From Thermoproteota archaeon (lineage in GTDB: Archaea > Thermoproteota > Korarchaeia > Korarchaeales > Korarchaeaceae): a stretch of 64,000 nucleotides of DNA. Below, in pieces: positions 52,305 to 60,678 of the stretch. The stretch lies in NCBI GenBank assembly GCA_027491555.1, contig JAOZGN010000013.1:52453-116452 (forward strand), written 5' to 3'. Under the pieces are notes generated by a model that saw only the letters and a program-made list of their open reading frames with translations, had not been told where the DNA came from and did not search any database. Both the position numbers and the translations under genes were made by a program. The number at the start of each line of letters is the position of its first letter. Position 1 is the first letter of the stretch.

Positions 52305-55085
52305 TCACTGTTTGAGGACCATTCCTAACCAACGCTGGAGCCCTGACACCACGGTCTCCAGGAGCTGACGCAGCTCGCCGAAGATCCACCACACGAGAGA
52401 GAGTACCTTTTCCAAAATGCCCTCCAGGGTTCCGGAGAATCGCGGCGGTGTTAGTTTTGCCTCTGAGATGTGCCCAGCCGAGTCCGTTGCCCTCAGGGTA
52501 GTCGAATGCTTCCCCTTGGTCAGGTTAACGGTCACGACGCTCCCGCTGCCCACCGGCTCTCCATCCACGAACCACACGAGCGCGCCCCCGTCCAGCGCGC
52601 CGTCCTCTGGGTCGTATCCAATCCCCACAAGCTGCACGACCCCACCCGCGGACACTTCGCTCTGGTTAGTCAGTATGAGCACGAATGGGGGTTTATCCTC
52701 CACTGAAAAGGTATTCGAGATCGCCTCATTGACGTTGAATCCGTCGTTGACCCCGACGACTACGGCGCACTCCTCACCTCCCGGCAGCGTCGACGCGTCG
52801 ACCGAGAACTGCGTCGTCCCCTGGGCAAAGCCGATGGGAATCCAAGGTCCGCCGTCGCAGCCGTAGAAGAGGGCAGCTCCGAGCTCGCCTCCGTCTGGGT
52901 CTCGAGCGCTCCAGCTGACCACGAGGGTGTCCGAGTTCACCTCTGCCTGCACGTGGGCCTGTGGGCGCTCCTCTTCAGAGACGCCAGGACGGCCCCGTCG
53001 GGGCCAACGAGCTGGATCTCCGAGACACCCGGGGGGTAGGGTAACTCGAGGGAGAAGGGCGCGTCTACTCCCCGCTCTCCGAAGGCAGCGCTAAGCAGAT
53101 CCTCGCCAGAGCCGGACAGCGCCCTCAGTACGTAGTCCCCCTGCTCCGAGGTGTAGGGAACCCCCCTAGACGGGATCGCGCTGAATATGCGCGCAAACCC
53201 GTTGGCGAATACGAAGCCGGAGACGATGGGGGTTCTACCCTCGAAGGGATCCTCTAGGGCCGTCAAGAGGTGCTCGTAGGTGGACTCGTGTGCCCAGCCG
53301 ACCTGGTTCGCTCCCTGGTACGGGAGACCCATGAAGTCGTAGACCTCGCACCTCACCCTCTTTCTCAGCTCATCCAGCGCCTGGTCCCTCCTCGATCCCC
53401 CGATCTCGAGATCCCACTTGATGCTGATCGGGACCCAGCAGAAGTCCAGCTTCCACCACTGGGGGTCGCCGTCCCAGTCGTCTGGAATCCGGACCACCTT
53501 GCCATCCTTCAATACGAAGCCGTGAACCTTGAGCCCGTAGTCCGGGTACAGGGCGTACTCCTCCTTGGACCCGGAGATCCACTCGGGTATCCAGCTCTTG
53601 TACAGCCCGAGGGTGTGGCCGACCTCGTGGGCGAGCAGGGTTTCAACTTTTGAGTCTAGCTTCAGGAACACGACGCTGGGGACGGTGGAGTATCCGAGGC
53701 CTTCTTCCCCCACCTTAAACCACTCAGCCGGGGCGACTCCGACCACCCTGTACTCCTCGTGGTCCGTGCTCTTGGAGGGCACGTACAGCGACAGCTCGCC
53801 AGCAATACCAGCCAGGGCGTGTACTCGCCAGAGTGCAGTGGGCTGATCAGCCTCGGCTCAACGCTGCCCGGCCTGACGGGGTAGACCCTCTCGAGAACTG
53901 CCTTCTGGCGGAGAATGAACGCCCAGGCGTCGGCCGGGCGGACACTTCCCAGCGGGACAACCTCCAAGATGATCCTCTTCGTCTTCTCGACCCTCGCCTG
54001 CACCTTGTAGAAGAACAGCTGGTTGGAGAACTCGATGCTCGGATCTACTACCAGGGAGATCTCGACCTCAGACATCTTTCCATCACTAACTGGCGTGAAC
54101 GTAAAGCTGGCTGGAGTTGGCTTACCCAAGCTAACGCTAATGGTCTTTCTGGCCCTGTACACGATCACTCCGCCTCTAGAGACGACCAAGTCCACGGGTA
54201 CCTTGATCGGAAACTTGTCCCCACCGTCTTTGAATCCCGACGGTGCAATCTCAGCGTAGACGGCCGCCTGTTTGCCAGATACCAGCTCTGCTACGTCTGT
54301 AACATCCACTACCTGAATCAAATGGAAGTTGCGGACTTGAAACTTGCCTCTAGGCTTCTCTTCCGGCTTGACCTCCTCTCCCGCGCCCCCCTGGATATGC
54401 GACCTGACGCCGAAAAAGACCCTATCTCCTCCTGGTGAGTCGATGCAGATTCCAAGGCCGGATCCAAACTTATCCCTGATGAAGTAGTCCGACCACCCGC
54501 ACTCCCCAAAGTGGGCGGGGGGCTGCCGGAGTTGCACCTGTACCAGTCCCCGGTGTCGAAGAGATTGCCGCTCACGGTGATGCTCAAGTTCTTCCCGATC
54601 CCAGGCGGAGCTCGAACAGATCCCCTCCACGCCACCCCGTTGGATCCCGGGACGCTGACCACGGTGCGGAGCTTTCCGCACTCCCCCTTGATAGACCAGT
54701 CTCCCGGGGCCGTCACGTTGATGACCATGTCGCCGTCGCCCAGCTTGTTGTATCTGACCGTCAGGGTCACGGTCACGCCCATCCAGGCAAGTTTCGAGAG
54801 GTCCTGCCCGCTCGCGTTGAGCGCCTTGGCCAGGAAGTCCAAAGGCGGGTCCACCGAGACTATCTCCAAGCACCCATCGGGCACCGTGGGAGTTTGCAGC
54901 GAGATCACGGCCTCCCCGTCCTCGTAGCCCTCCTTCTCGGCCTTGACTAGAACCACCCATACTCTCTCCGAGGTGGAGTTCCACCCCCGAGCATGTCCAG
55001 CTCCTTCAGGCTCACCGAGAACTGCCCTGTCTGATTCGTCGAGACTGACGTAGTCAGAGTCCTAGCCCCCCGCGACTCCAGCTCC
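52305..55085 (-). pseudogene. Frameshifted secreted metalloprotease-like surface protein
   Basis: Four consecutive open frames in phase 2, 0, 1, 2 read as one protein if joined at about 54525, 53815 and 52950; a further break is near 54990 and the N-terminus with signal peptide is missing. Joined pieces: YEDGEAVISLQTPTV Ig-like part; GKFQVRNFHLIQVVDV; then ETLLAHEVGHTLGLYKSW with the zinc-protease HExxH, but no third His at the metzincin spacing; a Y-, W-rich domain; and C-terminal PKD-like parts (VVSWSARDPDGGELGAALF; YDPEDGALDGGALVWFVDGE) ending in a hydrophobic-amphipathic helix. Junctions near 54990 and 54525 sit in G5 and C6 runs. Neighbouring genes are intact, which argues for decay rather than poor sequence quality, though indel errors cannot be excluded. 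Confidence 0.72.
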
Positions 55086-55202
55086 CTGACGTAATCGTCG
55101 CGCGCTGCCTACCCCCTCAGCTAGCGTCCAGTCTGGGCGTAGCCCCGCGGATTGCGGCGGTACGGTCTTAAGCAGATCAGGGATGCGGCTCCTTCGATGT
55201 AA

Positions 55203-55817
55203 ATGATGAGCCCCCCCTCGAGTCTGGATGAGATAGCGAAGCGGATCGCGTCGTGTACGCTATGTGACCTACACATGTTTAGGAAGAACCCCGTTCCCGG
55301 AGAGGGTAACCCAGAGGCAGATCTAATGCTGATAGGCGAGGCCCCCGGCCGAACCGAGGACGAGACCGGAAGGCCGTTCGTCGGGCAGGCCGGGAAGATT
55401 CTGGATGAGGCGCTGGCCAAAGCCGGCCTATCCAGAGGAGATGTCTACATCACGAACGTTGTGAAGTGTCGCCCGCCCAACAACAGGGACCCGAGGCCAA
55501 AGGAGGTGAGTGCCTGCTCCCCCTACTTGGAGGCGCAGGTGAGGGTTATATCCCCCAAGGTGATCCTGACGTTGGGGAGGCACAGCACGGGCCTCGTGTT
55601 CTCCTGGGCGGGCCTGCCCTTCAGGTCCATCATGGCGGCCAGGGGGAGGGCCCGACGCGTGGAGGTGCTAGGTCTCCAGGTGACGGTGGTCCCCACTGTC
55701 CACCCGGCGGCCTGCCTCTACAATCCCAGGCTGAGGCCCCTCCTCGAGGAGGACGTGAAGCTGGCCTCCCGGTTGTCGCGGGGAATGGGGCTTGAGGGAT
55801 CGCTTGAGCTGGAGTAA
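55203..55817 (+). CDS. Uracil-DNA glycosylase, family 4 (Fe-S type)
   Basis: 204 aa. Four Cys for the 4Fe-4S cluster (CTLCDLH near the start, KCRPPNN, ACSPYLE), the catalytic GEAPGRTEDETGRPFVGQAG loop and the C-terminal VHPAACLYNP. It removes uracil from DNA, important for a hot-living organism with frequent cytosine deamination. It is oriented away from the pseudogene; a TATA-like element is not obvious. ATG 55203 is doubled by the next codon. Confidence 0.94.
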   Translation: MMSPPSSLDEIAKRIASCTLCDLHMFRKNPVPGEGNPEADLMLIGEAPGRTEDETGRPFVGQAGKILDEALAKAGLSRGDVYITNVVKCRPPNNRDPRPKEVSACSPYLEAQVRVISPKVILTLGRHSTGLVFSWAGLPFRSIMAARGRARRVEVLGLQVTVVPTVHPAACLYNPRLRPLLEEDVKLASRLSRGMGLEGSLELE

Positions 55818-56109
55818 GTTAAGGAAAGGTTCAATTTCTCCAGAATGCGTTATCATCTTTCAGAAGAAGACATGGTAACGGAAAGATCGAACAAGATAAG
55901 GGTTGCGGCGCAGGGGCTGGGACTCCGGCGGCGCATGCCCCAGACCCTGCGGAGGGAGAGGCGCCCTTTCTCTGGTCCACGGGGACCAAAATCCGCTTAC
56001 GACACGCAAGCGCTGTCCAGAGGACTGCTCGTGACCTCCTCATTCCCTTTACGGCGTTCACGATGGGTTTACTGCCTCGATGAGTCGCTTGCGTGATCGA
56101 GCCGCGGGA
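55818..56109. other. Intergenic, left flank of the accessory block
   Basis: 292 bp with no convincing gene in either strand; a plus-strand open frame at 55845-56096 has an Arg-rich, biased sequence and no start signal. This is the junction between the core gene for uracil-DNA glycosylase and the all-minus-strand block to the right. Confidence 0.45.
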
Positions 56110-56775
56110 TCACCGCCTCCGCCACAAGCCTCCGTCGATCCTCTCGCAGTACCTCTCCAAGAAGCGTTGCCCGTCCTCCGTGACGGGGTAGTTCACTGCA
56201 AACTCCCTTATGCCGAGGGCGCGCGTCGACGCGTCGAACAGGCGGTATCCGTATCCTAGATGTCTGAAGCGAGGAAATACGTAAAAATCCCAAAGGGCCC
56301 AGAAGCCAGCCAGCTGGCCTTCCTCTCTGCCCAACCTCCTCCAGCACACGTAGCCGACCACCCTCTCTCCCTCGATCAACAGAAAGGCCTGGTGATCCTC
56401 GCCCGCCCATCTCCTTCGAAATTGCGGGAAGTCGATCCGCTGATGCCTCTTGGACATGAGGGCCACCCTCTCGGCTATCGCGGCCTTGGGGTGCTTCGGA
56501 TCGTCTATCCTGAACAGTCCATCCTCGACCTTGCACCTCCTGAAGTGGAGGAGGGCCCCCCTCGGGGAGAGGAACTCCCTAGCGCACTTCGGGCAGACGA
56601 ACACGTAGCCCACGTAGCGGCCCCCGCAGAGTACCCGTGGGAGGAACAGGATTACCGAGCCGTCCTCGATGTCGATGTACCTGCAGCCGTCGACTTGGCC
56701 GTAGGGGTGCCTAGGGAGCCTGATCCGGTCCCCGCGACCCGTCCTGACGAGGTGATAATCGACCACGGATCGCAC
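56110..56775 (-). CDS. Zinc-finger plus GNAT acetyltransferase
   Basis: 221 aa. An N-terminal basic domain, then a C2HC-type zinc finger (VFVCPKCAREFLSPRGALLH with the following FRRC), then a GNAT fold: LLIEGERVVGYVCWRRL strands and the acetyl-CoA motif A VFPRFRHLGYGYRLFD. Zinc finger followed directly by GNAT is the arrangement of the eukaryotic cohesin acetyltransferase Eco1/ESCO; whether they are related or just convergent is open. The acceptor is unknown. It lies 42 nt downstream of the zinc-ribbon gene, same strand. Confidence 0.72.
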   Translation of the reverse strand: MRSVVDYHLVRTGRGDRIRLPRHPYGQVDGCRYIDIEDGSVILFLPRVLCGGRYVGYVFVCPKCAREFLSPRGALLHFRRCKVEDGLFRIDDPKHPKAAIAERVALMSKRHQRIDFPQFRRRWAGEDHQAFLLIEGERVVGYVCWRRLGREEGQLAGFWALWDFYVFPRFRHLGYGYRLFDASTRALGIREFAVNYPVTEDGQRFLERYCERIDGGLWRRR

Positions 56776-56817
56776 GAGCCGACTCCTTTGATTTAATCGG
56801 TGAGGAGGAGCTAAGTT

Positions 56818-57261
56818 TCACCTCATGGCCAGCACCTTGGACTTCAGCGAGGCCCAAGCCTCGTTTACCTCATCCCAGCTCATCCCTCGGTGCTTCTTCG
56901 GGTCGTACTTCGACTTCCCGACCTTCTCCACGACCTTCACGTAAAACGCCTCGACCTCCTCAGGCGTCAGCTCGACGACCAGGCCCGAGGGTTTGCTGAT
57001 AACTCTGCTGACAACGTCCCGCTGATAACTGCTGATAACTGCCCGCGTCTCTGCTGACAACTTGCTGACAACGAGGGAGGCCAGTTCTGGGTTCTCGCTG
57101 GTTAGGCCGACGTAGTGCTGGACGTGCCTCTTTCGTCCATCTTGGTCGGCAACATAGTGATCCACGTATAGGTACTCTCTTCCCTTGATCCTCTTGACGA
57201 TTAGCCAACCCTCCTGCCCGCACTTCGGGCAGGGAACCCTGACTCCACCCCTCTTGGGCAT
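56818..57261 (-). CDS. Zinc-ribbon accessory protein whose gene carries repeated DNA motifs
   Basis: 147 aa. The N-terminal zinc ribbon VRVPCPKCGQEGWLIVKRIK with a strand GREYLYVDHY is a type common in archaeal plasmid, virus and integrated-element proteins; only one CxxC is visible, so the other ligands may be His. The C-terminal helices read SWDEVNEAWASLKSKVLAM. Residues about 64-90 (LSAETRAVISSYQRDVVSR) are encoded by six copies of the motif described at 56994-57072, in all three frames. The start is ATG 57261, with two further motif copies flanking a TATA-like element. Probably a DNA-binding protein of the element; a relic of a relative lies at 50123-50174. Confidence 0.72.
   Translation of the reverse strand: MPKRGGVRVPCPKCGQEGWLIVKRIKGREYLYVDHYVADQDGRKRHVQHYVGLTSENPELASLVVSKLSAETRAVISSYQRDVVSRVISKPSGLVVELTPEEVEAFYVKVVEKVGKSKYDPKKHRGMSWDEVNEAWASLKSKVLAMR
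56994..57072 (+). repeat. Six intragenic copies of TGCTGAYAAC
   Basis: Copies at 56994-57003, 57006-57015, 57020-57029 (first base C), 57030-57039, 57052-57061 and 57063-57072, all in the same orientation, spaced 10-22 nt from start to start. They code VIS, VVS, YQR, VIS, LSA and VVS, that is, three different reading frames. Confidence 0.85.
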
Positions 57262-57275
57262 GCGTTACCACCTCA

Positions 57276-57357
57276 GTTATCAGCAGGTTAGAAGCATATA
57301 ACGTTTGCTGATAACTATGCTGGTAAACCGGGTGAAGCTTACAACTCGTTATCAGCA
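57276..57357. promoter_or_regulatory. Three further motif copies around the zinc-ribbon promoter
   Basis: GTTATCAGCA at 57276-57285, TGCTGATAAC at 57306-57315 and GTTATCAGCA at 57348-57357; a degenerate copy TGCTGGTAA starts at 57318. The first two face each other over 20 nt that contain CATATAACG, a TATA-like element about 35 nt before the ATG. They look like operators controlling the gene that contains the other six copies. Confidence 0.75.
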
Positions 57358-57364
57358 TAAGAAA

Positions 57365-57397
57365 GAGGCCCTCCAACTCAAGGACTAGGAGGGCCTC
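57365..57397 (-). terminator. Perfect 10-bp hairpin downstream of the WD40-like gene
   Basis: GAGGCCCTCC (57365-57374) and GGAGGGCCTC (57388-57397) with a 13-nt loop. On the minus strand it is followed at once by TTTCTT. It would end the transcript of the 57484-59970 gene and separate it from the zinc-ribbon promoter. Confidence 0.55.
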
Positions 57398-57416
57398 AGA
57401 GATCAATCTGGGGTGT

Positions 57417-57434
57417 CTGACGCGGCTGCGTCAG
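57417..57434 (-). terminator. Short perfect hairpin before the 57365 hairpin
   Basis: CTGACGC, loop GGCT, GCGTCAG. With the following 10-bp hairpin it makes a tandem pair after the WD40-like stop codon. Confidence 0.4.
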
Positions 57435-57483
57435 GACCGCGAGTGCCTCATTGCCCGCCCACTCCCGACCTCCAACTAGGAAG

Positions 57484-59970
57484 TTACTCCTCGCCCTTTG
57501 TGGAGACCTTCGATGCCCCCGCGCGAGTTCTCCTCAACCTGAGCGCGATGAGGCCCACCGCGGCCGCGGCGGCAGCCGCGATGACGAATGGAAGGGCTGA
57601 CCTTTGGATGCGAACCGTTATGACGCCCGAGTCTAGGACCCTTCCACCGGATGTCGCCTCTATCGTGAGGTTATGGGTTCCAATCGGCAGGTCGAGGGTC
57701 ATGATGACGGTTTCCTCTCCAGCTATCTTCACATCCCTAGAAGCAACCTCGCGTCCTCCCTCCATGGCCCTTATTGTGAGGCTCTGGGGCTGATCGAGAC
57801 TCCCCAGGAGGGATATCGTCACCTGTAGCTGGCCGCCCTGGAAGTATATCGACTTGAGGAGGACCCGGGGGATGCTCACCTGGAGGGGCTCTGAGAGAAC
57901 TTCCCCCCTGCCGATGCGAACCTTTAGGGTGAGAGAGTGATTGCCGGGGCCCAACTCTTGCCACAGTGTGAGGTTTGCTGTTGAGGAAATGTTGAACGGT
58001 TGAGATGCCAGAGTCTGACCGTCCTCCAAGAGAATCAGGCTGGCCTCATGCTCGAAGGCCAGCGGCGGCGTGAGGTTCAGGAAGATGTTCAGGTCAACAC
58101 CTGTCAGACTCGAACTCGCGGTCACCCTCACGGAGGGAGTCGAGAATTGATGGATGGACGCCACGCAGCCAGTCTCATTGTCGCAGATGACGAGCCCAAA
58201 TCTATCATCGGGAGACCAGCCTACGTTGACCCAGGGGGCTTTAGGAGATGTCCAGATCATGTTGTAATCCCTGTCGTACACCTCGATCCACTGAAGGCCC
58301 CCTTCCTCGAACCTCAAGTAGAGGTAGTCCCTCGGGGACCACCCGACGGAGATAACCCCATCTGCGGGAATGCTTCTGATTTCCTCGTAGTCCACATCAT
58401 AGATTCTCACGACCTGCCCAGCCTCCTCTGAAACTGCTAACGCCAACCGGCCGTCTGCCGAGCAGGCGACCGCCTCCAGCCCCTGAGTAGAGATCGAGCC
58501 TAGGAGACCTCCATTTGGGCCATACACCTCGACGACCCAGACATACCTGTCCCCTTGCCTCGTTTGCTCCTCACGGAGATCCCAAGACACTAAGCGGCCA
58601 TCGGGGCACCAGACCATGTTGGAGGCAGAGCTGGTCTCAAAGAGCTTCGAGAGGTTCTTGGTGTAAACCTCCACGCGGTCAGTGAGCAGAGTCGCTAACT
58701 TCCCCTCTGGGCTCCACCTAATGTAGCTCCTGTATCCGCGCGATTCGGTGCTCAGGGTCCACACCTTGCGGTAATCAGAGTTGTAGACCTCGAGATCATA
58801 TCCCTCGCCCCCTCTGTCGAGCAGAAGCGCCAACTTGCCGTCGGGCGACCACCCGAGCCACACTATCTCACCGCTCTTCATGCCCCAGGCCTTGTCGTAA
58901 TTCTCCCTGTAAACGGTGAGCCTCTGTTCGCATCCCACCACCTGCTGAGAGGGCCATGGAATGTAGACAACATCCCCACCACCCGTCACCGCCTGAAATC
59001 CCTCGCGGCGCTCTATTCTGCACTTCTCCGTGGATAAGACGAAGAACCTGCCATCCCAAGACCAGCCGAAGGTGGTCCAGTTCGCCTTCTCCGACTCCCA
59101 GACTCTCCTATACGATCTGTCGTAGATCTCCGCCCACGAGAGGCTCCCATTGCGGAGCACTAGGGCGAACCGCTCATCGGCCGGGCTCCAGGTCACCCAA
59201 GCCCTCTCCACACGCGCCTGAATCTCGGCCAGCAAGATGGGCTGTATAGGGCCTTGCGAGGACATCGGAGGCGGGGGAGTAGTGGGCGAGAGGGTTGGGG
59301 GGGTGGTCTCCGGAGGCGTCTCAGGGGGAGTCTGGGCCGGGGTTGCTGGCGGTTGAGTCTGGCGGCCTCCGGTCAGGCCGCAGGTGAACTCTATGACCCA
59401 TAGCGATGGGGCCGAGTCGTACTTCACATTTGTTCGATAGAACGTCTTCCCAGTCTGTGAGAATTTCGCCCAAGGACTCTCCCCCCTAACCTCGAGCACG
59501 TTCGCTCCGTAATCAACAACATTCACTACGTTGACATAGCCGCCAGTCTCTTTGAGTGGGTCGCGGAGGGTCAACTCGCAGGTTGAGTCCGAGACCGATA
59601 GTGAACTCAACTCCCTAATGTTGAGAACGAGTCTCAGCGTTAGCCTCTTGTAAGATTTCTCCAAGAGGAAATCTTCATCGACTACATCCTTGCTTGTTGC
59701 AGAAAACATCTCGAAGACTTCGGCCCTCATTTCCCTCTTCAACTCGGCTCTGAAACTCTTGTCTCCTTGGAACGCCCGGATGAAGTTGTCCCAATTCATT
59801 GGATAGTAGGAATAGCGTATCTCGGCCGTCGTCCCTCCAGATCGCAGGTATATTGTGACCCGGACCTCAAAACCTGATTTTCCAGCGTCAACAGGAAAGA
59901 GGAAGGAAATTGAAATCAGAAAGGCTAGTCCAACACCTGCAGCCACGAGGAACAGGGCTCTTCTATCCAT
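57484..59970 (-). CDS. WD40-like membrane-anchored surface protein
   Basis: 828 aa. Signal anchor (RRALFLVAAGVGLAFLISIS), an N-terminal domain of about 190 aa, a Pro/Thr-rich stalk (PPETPPETTPPTLSPTTPPP), then about eight WD40/beta-propeller-type units recognised by repeated WSPDG/WSPDDR (VTWSPADERFALVLRNGSL; WLGWSPDGKLALLLDRGGEG; WSPEGKLATLLTDRVEVYTK). A C-terminal CARDB-like pair and a membrane helix (LPFVIAAAAAAAVGLIALRL) end the protein. It is probably a surface receptor or adhesin. It sits inside the minus-strand accessory block, where a host-surface protein would be unusual cargo. Confidence 0.78.
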   Translation of the reverse strand: MDRRALFLVAAGVGLAFLISISFLFPVDAGKSGFEVRVTIYLRSGGTTAEIRYSYYPMNWDNFIRAFQGDKSFRAELKREMRAEVFEMFSATSKDVVDEDFLLEKSYKRLTLRLVLNIRELSSLSVSDSTCELTLRDPLKETGGYVNVVNVVDYGANVLEVRGESPWAKFSQTGKTFYRTNVKYDSAPSLWVIEFTCGLTGGRQTQPPATPAQTPPETPPETTPPTLSPTTPPPPMSSQGPIQPILLAEIQARVERAWVTWSPADERFALVLRNGSLSWAEIYDRSYRRVWESEKANWTTFGWSWDGRFFVLSTEKCRIERREGFQAVTGGGDVVYIPWPSQQVVGCEQRLTVYRENYDKAWGMKSGEIVWLGWSPDGKLALLLDRGGEGYDLEVYNSDYRKVWTLSTESRGYRSYIRWSPEGKLATLLTDRVEVYTKNLSKLFETSSASNMVWCPDGRLVSWDLREEQTRQGDRYVWVVEVYGPNGGLLGSISTQGLEAVACSADGRLALAVSEEAGQVVRIYDVDYEEIRSIPADGVISVGWSPRDYLYLRFEEGGLQWIEVYDRDYNMIWTSPKAPWVNVGWSPDDRFGLVICDNETGCVASIHQFSTPSVRVTASSSLTGVDLNIFLNLTPPLAFEHEASLILLEDGQTLASQPFNISSTANLTLWQELGPGNHSLTLKVRIGRGEVLSEPLQVSIPRVLLKSIYFQGGQLQVTISLLGSLDQPQSLTIRAMEGGREVASRDVKIAGEETVIMTLDLPIGTHNLTIEATSGGRVLDSGVITVRIQRSALPFVIAAAAAAAVGLIALRLRRTRAGASKVSTKGEE

Positions 59971-60050
59971 GCGCCCCCCAACCGCGGGGCCAAACTGTAA
60001 GAAAAAAAGTCATCACTTGTGAGATGTGTGAGATGAATTGGGCCCAAACA

Positions 60051-60479
60051 TCATGAGATACCTGCCCGCCTGAGCCACCTCCGAAGGTTCTCAGCTGAAA
60101 GTCGGCCTATCTTCCCATCCCTACCCGGCTTCGTCCAGATCCAGGCCCTGCCCCTAGGCGAGAGGAGGGCCTCCGGCCTCGGGGGGTAGCCCAGCACCCC
60201 AATCACAGAGAACGGCTCGGGGTGGTCACGCCTGAAGGCCTCGTTGACCCTCCTGATCAGCCTGTCGAAGCTCTTGGAGCCCTTGACCTCGATGAAGGCC
60301 CTCCTGCAGTTTCTGATCAGCTCGATGTCATAGGGGGCGTGGTCAGACTGCGTTACCACTCTGATGTCCGGCATGCCCAGCCACGCCAGCAGGATCTCTA
60401 GGGCCTCAGCGACAGTCCTCTCCAGCCTCATGCCCATCCTCTTGTTGTACCCGCTCAGGGCAGACCTAGGAGAGGCCAC
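60051..60479 (-). CDS. Hjc/PD-(D/E)xK-like nuclease
   Basis: 142 aa. The order YNKRMGMRLERTVAEALEIL (first Glu), APYDIELI (Asp) and RAFIEVKGSKSF (ExK) is the restriction-endonuclease fold seen in the archaeal Holliday-junction resolvase Hjc. The C-terminus (LSAENLRRWLRRAGI) is helical and basic. It could be the resolvase or recombination nuclease of the integrated element. Start ATG 60479 or the internal GRL-type ATG 14 codons later. Confidence 0.65.
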   Translation of the reverse strand: MASPRSALSGYNKRMGMRLERTVAEALEILLAWLGMPDIRVVTQSDHAPYDIELIRNCRRAFIEVKGSKSFDRLIRRVNEAFRRDHPEPFSVIGVLGYPPRPEALLSPRGRAWIWTKPGRDGKIGRLSAENLRRWLRRAGIS

Positions 60480-60678
60480 TGACGCATACCTCCCTCCCTG
60501 AACGGCCCTCCAATCCGTTCAAAATTGTGACGAAAAGGCCCCGCTGGAGGGATCAAGCGATGGCCTCCGATGCCGCCAGCTGCTACGCTTTCCCCGGCAA
60601 CTGGCGAAGCTCGAGGGAGAGTCGAGCTGATGGGAGTGTGGTGGAGGTCGGGGAGGAAGGTGCGAGCGGGGATGGGCC
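60480..60678. other. Intergenic, 200 bp
   Basis: No gene recognised; GC-rich with AT-rich patches near 60515-60530 that could carry a minus-strand promoter for the nuclease. Confidence 0.4.

Noticed and set aside
55845..56096. 83-aa open frame next to the uracil glycosylase
   Set aside because: Arg-rich biased sequence and no ribosome binding site.
56994..57357. CRISPR array
   Set aside because: The repeats are only 10 bp, unevenly spaced, partly inside a coding region and in both orientations.
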